From Micromonospora chersina (GTDB lineage Bacteria; Actinomycetota; Actinomycetes; Mycobacteriales; Micromonosporaceae), in contig NZ_FMIB01000002.1 of assembly GCF_900091475.1 (NCBI RefSeq), positions 4,526,001-4,590,000 of the forward strand: a stretch of DNA of 64,000 bases. The letters are read 5' to 3'. Positions 35,029 to 45,347 of the stretch are shown piece by piece (position 1 is the first letter of the stretch; each line of letters starts with the position of its first letter). Both the position numbers and the translations under genes were made by a program. Under the pieces are notes generated by a model. That model had not been told where the DNA came from, made no database searches, and worked only from the letters and a program-made list of their open reading frames with translations.

Positions 35029-35063
35029 CGAGGCCCCTTCCCCAGCTCGGGGAAGGGGCCTCG
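35029..35063. terminator. terminator of the ABC importer operon
   Basis: CGAGGCCCCTTCCCC (35029-35043) pairs perfectly with GGGGAAGGGGCCTCG (35049-35063) around AGCTC. It serves the operon and probably also the convergent genes to the right. Confidence 0.9.
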
Positions 35064-35079
35064 TCGCATCCGGAGCGGG

Positions 35080-35577
35080 TCAGCCCTCGGGGCGGTTGAG
35101 CAGGGCCACCGCGACGGTGTGGACGGCGTCGAGCGCCGCCGGGTCGGCCAGCGGCACCCGGCCGCCGGTCACCGCGTACCACTCGTCGGCGTCCTTGTAC
35201 TGCACCCGCAGGGTGACCTGGCCGTCGGCGTACTCGGTGCGCAGCGTCAGGTCGCCGGTCACCACGCCTTCCTCGTCGGTCATCACCCCGCCCGGGCCGG
35301 CGGTGATGTCGCTGGTCCGCTCCTGCGGCCCGGGTGCCGCCGGGGCGCCGGCGGGTGCGGGCGGGGTGGCGTCGGCGGACATCCCGGCCCCGGAGACGTC
35401 GGCGGGGGCGGCCGGCGTTCCGTCGGCAGTCATCCCGGCCGAGGTCGGGCCGGGCGCGGTCGTGCCGCCGGCCGCCGCGGCACCGCCGGCCGCCGCCGCG
35501 GCGTCCTCGCCGGTGGCGTCCGGCGTCCTCTCAGGTGCCGGTGTGCCACCGGCCCCGGTCACCGCTTGGTCGCCCAT
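35080..35577 (-). CDS. protein of unknown function with Ala/Pro-rich N-terminus
   Basis: 165 residues from ATG 35577; GGAGG lies six bases upstream. The first 95 residues are almost entirely Ala, Gly, Pro and Thr with repeated GMTADGTP/GMSADATP units. The folded end (TDEEGVVTGDLTLRTEYADGQVTLRVQYKDADEWYAVTGGRVPL) is a beta-rich domain. No signal peptide. Its start lies inside the end of the HNH gene (19-base overlap), so it is a coupled partner of that secreted nuclease. An immunity-like role is conceivable but unsupported. Confidence 0.7.
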   Translation of the reverse strand: MGDQAVTGAGGTPAPERTPDATGEDAAAAAGGAAAAGGTTAPGPTSAGMTADGTPAAPADVSGAGMSADATPPAPAGAPAAPGPQERTSDITAGPGGVMTDEEGVVTGDLTLRTEYADGQVTLRVQYKDADEWYAVTGGRVPLADPAALDAVHTVAVALLNRPEG

Positions 35578-36215
35578 GTGCAGTCCTCCAACATGTCGGT
35601 GAGAGCGGCCTTCTCGGCACTGGTCACCGTGAGACGCCAGTAGTGCTTGACCGTCACCCAGTCCGCCGCGTACCGGCACCACACGGCCTTGTTCGGCGGC
35701 TTCCACTGGGACGGGTCCTGGTCACCCTTTGCCCGGTTCGAGCGCAGGGAAACCGCCACCAGCTGCGGCCGGGTCAGGTCGTTGGCGAAGTCGCCGCGCT
35801 TCGCGTCGTCCCACTCGTCGGCGCCGGAGCGCCAGGCGTTGGCCAGCGGCACGACGTGGTCGATGTCCACGTCGGCCGGATCGGTGAGGTCCAGCCCGTC
35901 GTACGGGCTCTCCCAGCGGCCGCCGACCACGTTGCAGCCGGAGAGCTTGATGCTCTCGCCGTCCCGTTGCAGCACGCTGTCCCGCACGTCGCAGTTCTTG
36001 CCGGTGTCCCGCCAGTGCGGGAAGCGGGTCCGGCTGTAGCCCTTCATCGACCCGGCGGCGGCGACCGTCAGCTCACCGAGCTGCTGGTCGACGTTGCCGG
36101 TGCTGCTGGGCGGTGTGTCCGGCTCGTCGACCGGAACGCAACCGGCCACGCCGAGGGCGAGCACCGCGGTGAGCGCGGCGGCCATCCCGGCACGGGCTCC
36201 TGATCTGGTACGCAC
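35559..36215 (-). CDS. secreted HNH nuclease-like lipoprotein (DUF1524)
   Basis: 218 residues from GTG 36215, chosen because GGAGAGG lies eight bases upstream. A signal peptide ends in ALGVAGC (lipobox). The HNH/DUF1524 core is present: VDIDHVVPLANAWRSGADEWDDAKRGDFANDL, then LVAVSLRSNRAKGDQDPSQWKPP, and CRYAADWVTVKHYWRLTVT. The catalytic His pair in DIDHVVPL and the Asn in RSNRAKGD are intact. Such proteins are common secreted nucleases in actinobacteria and may serve nutrient uptake or defence. It is divergent from an MFS exporter. Confidence 0.87.
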   Translation of the reverse strand: MRTRSGARAGMAAALTAVLALGVAGCVPVDEPDTPPSSTGNVDQQLGELTVAAAGSMKGYSRTRFPHWRDTGKNCDVRDSVLQRDGESIKLSGCNVVGGRWESPYDGLDLTDPADVDIDHVVPLANAWRSGADEWDDAKRGDFANDLTRPQLVAVSLRSNRAKGDQDPSQWKPPNKAVWCRYAADWVTVKHYWRLTVTSAEKAALTDMLEDCTWATKR

Positions 36216-36325
36216 AGACGACACCTCTCCAGCTTGCGTGCTCCGGGCGATCCCGCACAGTACCGGGGCGACGGTTTCTGTGATTCGTGGCGTCGGCAGT
36301 GGAGCGCCCGGCAGAGTGGTTACCC

Positions 36326-37807
36326 ATGACCGCACCCGCCCCCGCGCTGCGCATCGGCTCCGCCGCCGGCCGCGGCACGCTGCTCGCCGCGATCCTCGCC
36401 TCGGGCATGGTCTTCCTGGACAGCACCGTGGTCAACGTGGCCCTGCCCCGGCTCGGCGCCGAGCTGGGCGCCACCGTCGCGGGTCTCCAGTGGACCGTCA
36501 ACGGCTACCTGCTGATGCTGGCCGCCTTCGTGCTGCTGGGTGGCGCGCTCGGCGACCGGTTCGGGCGGCGGCGGGTCTTCCTGGTCGGGGTCGTGTGGTT
36601 CGCCGTGGCCTCGGTGCTCTGCGGGCTGGCCCAGGGGACCGGCTGGCTGGTCGCGGCCCGGTTCCTCCAGGGCGCCGGCGGTGCGCTGCTCACCCCCGGC
36701 TCGCTCTCCGTGCTCCAGGCCAGCTTCGACCCGGACGACCGGGCCCGGGCGATCGGCACCTGGTCCGGGCTCTCCGGGGTGTCCACTGCGCTCGGCCCGC
36801 TCCTCGGCGGCTGGCTGATCGACGCGCTCTCCTGGCGGTGGATCTTCTTCGTGAACCTGCCGCTGGCCGTGGGGGTGGTGCTCGCCGCGCTGCGCTGGGT
36901 GCCGGAGAGCCGGGACGAGGCGGCCTCGCGTACCGGGGCCGGCCGGCGGTTCGACGTGGCCGGGGCGCTGCTCGGCGCGCTCGGGCTCGGTGGCGTCACG
37001 TACGCCCTCATCGACGCCCCGGCGCGCGGCGCCGGCTCCCCGACGGTCCTGGTGGCGGCGGTGCTCGGCGTGCTCGGCGCGGTGGTCTTCGTGCTGGTCG
37101 AGCGGCGCCGCGGCGACGCCGCCATGCTGCCCACCGGGCTGTTCGGCAGCCGCCTCTTCTCGGTGCTCAACGTCTTCACCGTGGTGGTGTACGCGGCCCT
37201 CGGCGGGTTCACCTTCTTCCTCGCCGTCTACCTCCAGAACGTGGTCGGGTGGTCGGCGCTGCTCACCGGCCTGGCCACCGTGCCCATGACGCTGCTGCTG
37301 CTTGTCGGTTCCGCCCGTGCCGGGGCGCTCGCCGCCCGGATCGGCCCCCGGCTGCCGCTCACCGTCGGCCCGGTGGTCGCCGCGGCCGGCCTGCTGCTGC
37401 TGCGCCGGGTCGGCCCCGGGGCGTCGTACTGGACGGACGTGCTGCCCGGGGTGGTCCTGTTCGGCGCGGGGCTCACCCTGGTGGTCGCCCCGCTGACCGC
37501 GTCCGTGCTGGCCGCCGTCGCGGACCGGTTCGCCGGGGTGGCGAGCGGCTTCAACAACGCCGCCTCCCGGGCCGGCGGCCTGCTCGCGGTGGCGGCGCTG
37601 CCGCTGCTGGTCGGCCTCTCCGGCAGCGGGTACGAGCAGAAGACCGCGCTGGCCGACGCGTTCCGCGGGGCGATGCTCTGGTGCGCCGGCCTGCTGCTGG
37701 CCGGGGCGGTGCTGGCCGGGCTGCTGATCCACCGCCCGACGCGGACCGCACCCGGCGGCCAGCCCTGCCCCTCCCTGCCCGCCTCCACGCCACCGGACCG
37801 GCGGTGA
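36326..37807 (+). CDS. DHA2-family MFS multidrug-type exporter
   Basis: 493 residues from ATG 36326, fourteen hydrophobic helices. Typical DHA2 features are MVFLDSTVVNVALP near 32, LLGGALGDRFGRRRVF (motif A) near 70 and GAGGALLTPGSLSVLQASF (motif C region) near 118. EmrB/QacA-like proton antiporter for toxic organics. The ribosome site is weak. Sequence upstream of 36326 in frame is not conserved-looking. Confidence 0.9.
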   Translation: MTAPAPALRIGSAAGRGTLLAAILASGMVFLDSTVVNVALPRLGAELGATVAGLQWTVNGYLLMLAAFVLLGGALGDRFGRRRVFLVGVVWFAVASVLCGLAQGTGWLVAARFLQGAGGALLTPGSLSVLQASFDPDDRARAIGTWSGLSGVSTALGPLLGGWLIDALSWRWIFFVNLPLAVGVVLAALRWVPESRDEAASRTGAGRRFDVAGALLGALGLGGVTYALIDAPARGAGSPTVLVAAVLGVLGAVVFVLVERRRGDAAMLPTGLFGSRLFSVLNVFTVVVYAALGGFTFFLAVYLQNVVGWSALLTGLATVPMTLLLLVGSARAGALAARIGPRLPLTVGPVVAAAGLLLLRRVGPGASYWTDVLPGVVLFGAGLTLVVAPLTASVLAAVADRFAGVASGFNNAASRAGGLLAVAALPLLVGLSGSGYEQKTALADAFRGAMLWCAGLLLAGAVLAGLLIHRPTRTAPGGQPCPSLPASTPPDRR

Positions 37808-37832
37808 CCGCTGGCGCTGTTAGCGTCGGACC

Positions 37833-38045
37833 ATGGGTGATCAGGAGAGTGGGACGCCGGCCCGGCTGCGGTACCGGCTGCTGACCGGGCCGGACGACGC
37901 CGACTTCTGCCGGCGGGTCAGCGACCTGCTGGCCGACGGCTACCGGCTGCACGGATCGCCGGCGGCGACCTTCGACGGGCAGCGGGTGATCGTGGCGCAG
38001 GCCGTCGTGCTCGACGACGGCAACCCGGTCGTCGTGCCGGTCTGA
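37833..38045 (+). CDS. DUF1737 family small protein
   Basis: 70 residues. The core YRLLTGPDDADFCRRVSDLLADGYRLHGSPAATFDGQRVIVAQAVV is the DUF1737 pattern. Small single-domain protein with no known activity. A -10 box TAGCGT (37821-37826) ends six bases before the ATG: probably leaderless. Confidence 0.85.
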   Translation: MGDQESGTPARLRYRLLTGPDDADFCRRVSDLLADGYRLHGSPAATFDGQRVIVAQAVVLDDGNPVVVPV

Positions 38046-38089
38046 CCGGGTGGTCGGGCCCCGGCGTGCAGGGCCCGACCACCCGTCGC

Positions 38090-40078
<1,989 letters not shown>

Positions 40079-41356
40079 CTATGGGACCGGAGTCACGCGC
40101 TCGGGTGTCGGCGGAACGGCGTCGCCCAGCCGGGGCGTCCGCTCGGCCCGGGCCACCGCGGGCACGAGCGCCAGGCCGACCAGCGTGAAGATCGCCGCTG
40201 CCGGGTACCAGCCCCAGCCGCCCGTGGTCACCCCGAGCGCGGTCAGCCCGGCCGGGGCGATCAGGAACTGCACCTGCGTGCCGAGGCCGAGCGCTCCCAC
40301 GTACGCGCCGCGCTGGGCGGCGGGCGGCAGGGTGGCGCTGAGCCCCCAGGTGCCCGCCGACTCGACCAGCTCCGCCACGATGAGCAGCGTCGCGGCGGCC
40401 ACCAGCACCACCACGGTGAGCGTCCCCCGGGTCGCCCCGGAGACCGGCACGACGACGCAGAAGAGGGCGATCAGCAGGGCGCCGCGGCGGGACGCCCGGG
40501 CGGCTCCCGGCGCGGTGTCGGCGCCCCGGCTGGCGCGGACCTGGAGCAGCACGATCAGGATGGTGTTGAACAGCACCAGCCCGGCGATGAGGATCTTCGG
40601 GGCGTCGGTGTGCGTGATGATCCACAGCGGCAGCACCGTCAGGTAGAGCGTCTGGTGCGCGGTCAGCAGCCCGGAGAGCAGGGAGACCGTCATGAACGGG
40701 CGGTCCCGCAGCACGGCGAACCGACTCATCGGTTCCACCGGCCGGGTCACCTCGGGCAGCCGCGGCAGCCGCCGGACGAAGACCGCGGTCACCAGGAACA
40801 CCGCCGCGATGAACCAGACCATTCCCCGGTACGCCGCCATCGTGTCCACCGCCAGCACCAGACCGCTGATCACCGAACCGAACCCGAACCCGACGTTCAG
40901 CAGGGAACGCTGGTAGGCCATCGCGGTGACGCGCTCGGCCGCGGGGAGCGCGTTGATCGAGTACACCTGCCGGGCGGTGCCGGTGGCCGTGCCGACCAGG
41001 GCCAGCGCCACCACCACGGCGAGGAAGCCGACGAAGCCGCCCACGAACGGGTAGGTGGCGAATAGCGCCGCGTCCAGCAGCAGCCCGGCCACCCAGACCC
41101 GCTGCGGCCCGTACCGGTCGGTGAGCCCGCCCAGGGGGACCGTGCCGAGCAGCGACACCCCCGCCGCCACGGACAGGCCCAGCCCCACCTGGGCGGCGCT
41201 GAGCCCGAGCGCCCGGGTGAAGAAGACCGCGCTGCCGGCCTGGAACAGGCCGTTGCCGACGGCGAAGACCATGGCCTGCACGGCCAGGGCGCGGGTCAAC
41301 CCGGCGGGCGGTACGACGTGACGGACGGCGGTGCGGATGGTGTCTCTGGCCCCCAT
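40079..41356 (-). CDS. MFS transporter
   Basis: 425 residues from ATG 41356, twelve hydrophobic helices. Motif A-like GGLTDRYGPQRVWVAG is near 70. The second half has LLSGLLTAHQTLYLTVLPLWIITHT, seen in uncharacterised actinobacterial MFS proteins. It is divergent from a DUF5937-type regulator that probably controls it (inference). A long in-frame extension to 42361 covers the opposite gene and is rejected. No ribosome site is apparent. Confidence 0.87.
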   Translation of the reverse strand: MGARDTIRTAVRHVVPPAGLTRALAVQAMVFAVGNGLFQAGSAVFFTRALGLSAAQVGLGLSVAAGVSLLGTVPLGGLTDRYGPQRVWVAGLLLDAALFATYPFVGGFVGFLAVVVALALVGTATGTARQVYSINALPAAERVTAMAYQRSLLNVGFGFGSVISGLVLAVDTMAAYRGMVWFIAAVFLVTAVFVRRLPRLPEVTRPVEPMSRFAVLRDRPFMTVSLLSGLLTAHQTLYLTVLPLWIITHTDAPKILIAGLVLFNTILIVLLQVRASRGADTAPGAARASRRGALLIALFCVVVPVSGATRGTLTVVVLVAAATLLIVAELVESAGTWGLSATLPPAAQRGAYVGALGLGTQVQFLIAPAGLTALGVTTGGWGWYPAAAIFTLVGLALVPAVARAERTPRLGDAVPPTPERVTPVP

Positions 41357-41370
41357 GGCCGGTGAGTGAA

Positions 41371-41384
41371 CCGTGCCCCCACGG
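41371..41384. promoter_or_regulatory. candidate operator between MFS and DUF5937 regulator
   Basis: CCGTG (41371-41375) and CACGG (41380-41384) around CCCC form a short inverted repeat. It overlaps the -35 position of the + strand promoter whose -10 TAGGCT is at 41401-41406 and lies 15 bp upstream of the MFS start. Confidence 0.4.
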
Positions 41385-41434
41385 CACCGGTCGAGCCTTT
41401 TAGGCTGAGGCGAATCCTGCGTCCGGGGGTGCGC

Positions 41435-42421
41435 GTGTCCGAGTTGCGGTTCAGCCTTGCCGACGTCGCGGGAGTGCGGTTCGCCGTCTCGCCGGCCAAC
41501 GAGACGGTCATGAGCATGTGGGCGCTGGGCGATCCGGTCCGCTACGCCGTGCACCTGCCCTGGATCGACCGGGCCCGGCTGACGCTGCGCCGTCCGGAGG
41601 TGGCCGACCGGGTCCGCCCGCTGGTGGAGCTGACCCGGCCGCGCCGCTGGCTGCCGGACTTCCTCACGCCGGCGGCCCGGCCGGGCATGGAGATGACCGA
41701 CCAGCTCGACCAGATCGCGGCGACGCCGCCGGACGTGGTGGTCCAGGACCTGCTGGCGACCATCCCACGCGGGCCGCTGAGCCCGTTCGGGCAGGCACTG
41801 CTCGCCGATCCCCGCGGGCTGCTGCCCCCGCTCGTCGACGCGCTGCGGGTCTGGTACGACGAGGCGATCGCCCCGGACTGGACGCGGATGCGGGCGCTGC
41901 TCGACGCCGACGTGGCCCATCGTGCCGCCCAGCTCGCCGAGGGCGGTGCCGGCCGGTTGTTCGCGCAACTCCACCCGAGCCTGCGGTGGCTGGGCGACCG
42001 GGTGGTCAGCGACGACCCGTTCGAGCGGGACTTCGACCTCCGTGGGCGCGGGCTGGCGCTGAACCCGAGCGTGTTCGCGGACCGGCGGGTGCTGTGGAAC
42101 CTGCTGGAGGACTCGCTGCCCGCCGGCGCGTACCCGGTCCGGGCGGTCGGGACGCTCTGGGAGCGGGTCCCGGCCACCCCCGGGGACCCGCTGGCCCGGG
42201 TGGTCGGCGTCGGCCGGGCCGCCCTGCTGCACCTGCTCGCGGCACCGGCCACCACCACCGACCTGGCCCGGCGCACCGGCATGTCGGGCGGGAACGTGTC
42301 GCAGCACCTGGCCGCGCTGCACGCCGCCGGCCTGGTCTCCCGGTCCCGGCGGGGCCGGCACGTCCTCTACCGCAACACCGAGGCGGCGACGGTGCTGGTC
42401 CGGGCCAGCGGCGGCGGGTGA
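41435..42421 (+). CDS. DUF5937/ArsR-type transcriptional regulator
   Basis: 328 residues from GTG 41435, which gives the family-like start SELRFSLADVAGVRFAVSPANETV. The first 250 residues are a DUF5937 ligand-type domain. The C-terminus (about 255-318) is an ArsR winged helix: ARVVGVGRAALLHLLAAPATTTDLARRTGMSGGNVSQHLAALHAAGLVSRSRRGRHVLY (split by a helix turn). GGGGG precedes the start and a -10 TAGGCT lies at 41401. GTG 41429 is an alternative. Probably controls the divergent MFS gene. Confidence 0.85.
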   Translation: MSELRFSLADVAGVRFAVSPANETVMSMWALGDPVRYAVHLPWIDRARLTLRRPEVADRVRPLVELTRPRRWLPDFLTPAARPGMEMTDQLDQIAATPPDVVVQDLLATIPRGPLSPFGQALLADPRGLLPPLVDALRVWYDEAIAPDWTRMRALLDADVAHRAAQLAEGGAGRLFAQLHPSLRWLGDRVVSDDPFERDFDLRGRGLALNPSVFADRRVLWNLLEDSLPAGAYPVRAVGTLWERVPATPGDPLARVVGVGRAALLHLLAAPATTTDLARRTGMSGGNVSQHLAALHAAGLVSRSRRGRHVLYRNTEAATVLVRASGGG

Positions 42422-42436
42422 CGCCGGCCGGAGCGG

Positions 42437-42967
42437 TCAGGCCAGCAGCAGGTCGGCGAGCGGGCGGCGGCGGCGCAGGTCGGTCTCCCGGTCCCGCAGG
42501 TCCTCGGGGAGCGCGAACGGGTCGCCGAGCCGGCCGATCGCGACCACCACGGCGGGCCGGACGCCGACCGGCAGGTCCAGTTCGGTGGCGAGGCGGGCCC
42601 GGTCGAATCGGGTGAGCTGGTGCGCGTGCAGGCCGAGCGCGGTGGCCTGCACGGTCAGGTGGGCGACGGCCTGACCCAGGTCGTACGCGGCCCGCTCGGG
42701 GTCGCCGCCGGTGTGCGCGCCGAGCAGCAGCGCCGCGGCGTGCCGGGCCCAGCGCTGGTCACCGTCGGGGAGGCTGACCAGCAGCCGCTTCCAGGTGTCG
42801 TCCTCCCGGTGCCCGAACGCGAACCGCCACGGCTGGGTGTTGCCGGCCGAGGGCGCCCAGCGGGCGGCCTCCAGCAGCGAGGCGGCCTCGTCGCCGGTGA
42901 GCCCGGCGGTCGGGTCGAAGGCGCGCGGGCTCCAGCGGAAGGCGAGCAGCGGGGTGAGGTCGAGCAT
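42437..42967 (-). CDS. nitroreductase family protein
   Basis: 176 residues. FMN-binding nitroreductase features: FRWSPRAFDPTAGLTGDEAASLLEAARWAPSAGNTQPWRFAFG at 9-51 (the Arg/Ser-Pro-Arg and SAGNTQPW phosphate/flavin sites) and GQAVAHLTVQATALGLHAH near 110. The C-terminal FMN-site Arg is less clear. A flavin-dependent NAD(P)H oxidoreductase of unknown substrate. ATG 42967 is chosen; 42979 would leave no room for the GAGGG ribosome site. Confidence 0.85.
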   Translation of the reverse strand: MLDLTPLLAFRWSPRAFDPTAGLTGDEAASLLEAARWAPSAGNTQPWRFAFGHREDDTWKRLLVSLPDGDQRWARHAAALLLGAHTGGDPERAAYDLGQAVAHLTVQATALGLHAHQLTRFDRARLATELDLPVGVRPAVVVAIGRLGDPFALPEDLRDRETDLRRRRPLADLLLA

Positions 42968-43053
42968 GCGGAGAAGCATCCCTCATGGGTGTTTTGCACC
43001 CTCAACCGCCCCCGGTCAGATGTGGCCAAGAGCACCCGTAACGGACATCCGGG

Positions 43054-43836
43054 TCACGGCGTTCCCGCGCTCGGGCTGTCGGTCGGCGACGGCGCCTCCC
43101 GGCTCACCGGCTCACCCTCGGTGACCGGCCCGGCCAGCTGCACGGTGGCCGGCGCCGCGCCCGGCTCGCCGGCCAGCTTCAGCGTGCCGAAGGCGGCCCG
43201 GACCGCCGCCGGGGTGCCGTCCGGCCGGTAGCAGTAGATGCCCACGTCCAGCGGGGCGTTCAGCGAGGCCGAGGTCGACTCGACCGAGTAGCACCCGGCG
43301 CTCACCCCGGGCAGCGGGGCGGCCGGCGAGACCGCGAGCGGGGCCCGCCGGTCGGTGAGCACCTCCAGCCAGTCGGTGAACGGGTGCTGCACCCGCGGGT
43401 CCAGCTTCCGGGGCACCGCGTCGTCGGCGTCGCCGAGGCGTACGCAGCCCGCCTGCTGCGCCCAGCCGGCCGAGGGCAGGGCGCACTGGAAGAGCCCGTC
43501 CGCGTTCGCGGCGACCGAGACGTCGACGGTCCCGCCCTGCCCCCAACCGGGCACGTCGACCCGCCAGGTGCCGTCGTTCGCGCTGGTCACCGCCACCGTC
43601 CGGGCCGCGCCGTCGGCCGGCTCGAAGGTGTACGTGGCGGTGAGGTGCCGGTCCTGCGCGGCCGCCGCCAGCGCGGCCAGCTCGTCGCGGGCCGCGTCCA
43701 CCTCGGCGGGGACCGGATCGGCGGTGCTGGTCGGGGCCGGGCTCGGCGGGTCGGCGGTGCAGGCGGCCAGGAGCGCCGGCAGGGTGAGCGCCAGGGCGCC
43801 GGTCAGCCGCCGGGCCGCGCGTCGGTGTGCGTGCAC
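43054..43836 (-). CDS. lipoprotein of unknown function
   Basis: 260 residues from GTG 43836. A twin-basic N-terminus and hydrophobic stretch end in LPALLAAC (lipobox). Low-complexity Pro/Thr linker, then a helix (VPAEVDAARDELAALAAAAQ) and a beta-rich domain with four cysteines placed as two likely disulfides (FQCALPSAGWAQQAGCVRL; SAGCYSVESTSASLNAPLDVGIYCYRPDG). No recognised family; the layout resembles outer-face actinobacterial lipoproteins that bind wall or lipid ligands. CAGAAT (43848-43843) ends six bases before the GTG: leaderless promoter. Confidence 0.78.
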   Translation of the reverse strand: MHAHRRAARRLTGALALTLPALLAACTADPPSPAPTSTADPVPAEVDAARDELAALAAAAQDRHLTATYTFEPADGAARTVAVTSANDGTWRVDVPGWGQGGTVDVSVAANADGLFQCALPSAGWAQQAGCVRLGDADDAVPRKLDPRVQHPFTDWLEVLTDRRAPLAVSPAAPLPGVSAGCYSVESTSASLNAPLDVGIYCYRPDGTPAAVRAAFGTLKLAGEPGAAPATVQLAGPVTEGEPVSREAPSPTDSPSAGTP

Positions 43837-43985
43837 CGGGTCATTCTGCGGTGCCGCCCCCGGTGCGGGGAGCCAGCCGTACGGGTGTACCGCTCGGCGT
43901 GTCGCGCGGCCGGGCCGCGCCGGTGAGCCGCCCCACGCCGGGCCGGATGGTGGGATCACCCGACCCGGCGCCGTGCGCCGCCCGA

Positions 43986-43991
43986 TACCCT
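43986..43991 (+). promoter_or_regulatory. candidate -10 box of the ask-asd operon
   Basis: TACCCT. Transcription would start near 43998, giving a leader of about 79 nt with the hairpin at 44007-44036 close to its 5' end. Confidence 0.45.
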
Positions 43992-44006
43992 GGGGAGGTC
44001 TGACAC

Positions 44007-44036
44007 GCGCCGCCGGACCGAAGAAACCGGCGGCGC
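44007..44036 (+). promoter_or_regulatory. stem-loop in the ask 5' leader
   Basis: GCGCCGCCGG (44007-44016) pairs perfectly with CCGGCGGCGC (44027-44036) around ACCGAAGAAA, a purine-rich loop. It lies about 35 bases before the ribosome site GGGAGGGAG. Role unknown: stabilising or regulatory. Confidence 0.55.
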
Positions 44037-44076
44037 CGGCACGCTCAGGGTCGTCGCTGGGAGGGAGTGCACCGTC

Positions 44077-45342
44077 GTGGCACTCGTGGTGCAGAAGTAC
44101 GGCGGGTCCTCCGTCGCCAACGCCGAGCGGATCAAGCGGGTGGCCGAGCGCATCGTGGCCGCCCGCAAGGCCGGCGACGACGTGGTCGTGGTGGTCTCCG
44201 CCATGGGGGACACCACCGACGAGCTGCTCGACCTGGCCAACCAGGTCAGCCCGCTGCCGCCCGGCCGCGAGCTGGACATGCTGCTCACCGCCGGGGAGCG
44301 GATCTCCATGGCGCTGCTCGCCATGGCCATCCACAACCTGGGCTACGAGGCCCGCTCGTTCACCGGCTCGCAGGCCGGCGTGCTCACCACCTCGGTGCAC
44401 GGCCGGGCCCGGATCATCGACGTCACCCCGGGGCGCCTCAAGGGCGCGCTCGACGAGGGCGCGGTGGTCATCGTGGCCGGCTTCCAGGGCGTCTCGCAGG
44501 ACACCAAGGACGTCACCACGCTGGGCCGGGGCGGGTCGGACACCACGGCGGTGGCCCTCGCGGCCGCGCTCGACGCGGACGTCTGCGAGATCTACACCGA
44601 CGTGGACGGCGTCTTCACCGCCGACCCGCGGATCGTGCCGAACGCCCGGCACATCAAGCACATCACCTACGAGGAGATGCTGGAACTGGCCGCCTGCGGC
44701 GCCAAGGTGCTGCACCTGCGCAGCGTCGAGTACGCCCGGCGCGCGGGGTTGCCGATCCACGTCCGTTCGTCATACTCGACCAACACCGGCACGATGGTCA
44801 CCGGATCGATGGAGGACCTTCCTGTGGAACAGGCACTGATCACCGGGGTCGCCCACGACCGCAGCGAGGCGAAGATCACCATCGTCGGGGTGCCCGACGA
44901 GCCGGGCGCCGCCGCGCGGATCTTCGACACGGTGGCCGGCGCCGAGATCAACATCGACATGATCGTGCAGAACGTGTCCACCGAGGGCACCGGCCGCACC
45001 GACATCTCGTTCACGCTGCCCAAGACCGACGGCCCGACCGCCATGGCCGCGCTCAGCAAGATCCAGGAGCCGGTCAAGTTCAAGGGCCTGCTCTACGACG
45101 ACCACATCGGCAAGGTCTCCCTCATCGGCGCCGGCATGCGCTCGCACCCGGGCGTCGCGGCCGGTTTCTTCGCCGCCCTCGGCGCGGCCGGCGTGAACAT
45201 CGAGATGATCTCCACCTCGGAGATCCGGGTCTCGGTGGTCTGCCGGGACACCGACCTCGACAAGGCGGTCCGGGCCATCCACGACGCCTTCGACCTGGGC
45301 GGTGACACCGAAGCCGTCGTCTACGCCGGCACGGGGCGGTAG
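44077..45342 (+). CDS. lysC: aspartate kinase
   Basis: ATP-dependent phosphorylation of aspartate, entry to lysine, threonine and methionine synthesis. 421 residues from GTG 44077. The kinase core begins [38 protein letters not shown] is near 149 and the two ACT domains follow ([36 protein letters not shown]). The ACT region identifies the Lys/Thr-regulated alpha2beta2 type. GTG 44824, with GGAGG eight bases upstream, would start the separate beta subunit. Forms an operon with asd, five bases away. Confidence 0.95.
   Translation: MALVVQKYGGSSVANAERIKRVAERIVAARKAGDDVVVVVSAMGDTTDELLDLANQVSPLPPGRELDMLLTAGERISMALLAMAIHNLGYEARSFTGSQAGVLTTSVHGRARIIDVTPGRLKGALDEGAVVIVAGFQGVSQDTKDVTTLGRGGSDTTAVALAAALDADVCEIYTDVDGVFTADPRIVPNARHIKHITYEEMLELAACGAKVLHLRSVEYARRAGLPIHVRSSYSTNTGTMVTGSMEDLPVEQALITGVAHDRSEAKITIVGVPDEPGAAARIFDTVAGAEINIDMIVQNVSTEGTGRTDISFTLPKTDGPTAMAALSKIQEPVKFKGLLYDDHIGKVSLIGAGMRSHPGVAAGFFAALGAAGVNIEMISTSEIRVSVVCRDTDLDKAVRAIHDAFDLGGDTEAVVYAGTGR
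44824..45342 (+). CDS. aspartate kinase beta subunit (internal in-frame start)
   Basis: In-frame GTG at codon 250 of lysC, preceded by GGAGG at 44811-44815 with an eight-base spacer. The product (172 residues, [23 protein letters not shown]) is exactly the ACT-domain half that Corynebacterium and Bacillus make as a separate beta subunit from an internal start. Seen in sequence; translation itself is inferred. Confidence 0.7.
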   Translation: MEQALITGVAHDRSEAKITIVGVPDEPGAAARIFDTVAGAEINIDMIVQNVSTEGTGRTDISFTLPKTDGPTAMAALSKIQEPVKFKGLLYDDHIGKVSLIGAGMRSHPGVAAGFFAALGAAGVNIEMISTSEIRVSVVCRDTDLDKAVRAIHDAFDLGGDTEAVVYAGTGR

Positions 45343-45347
45343 CGCGG

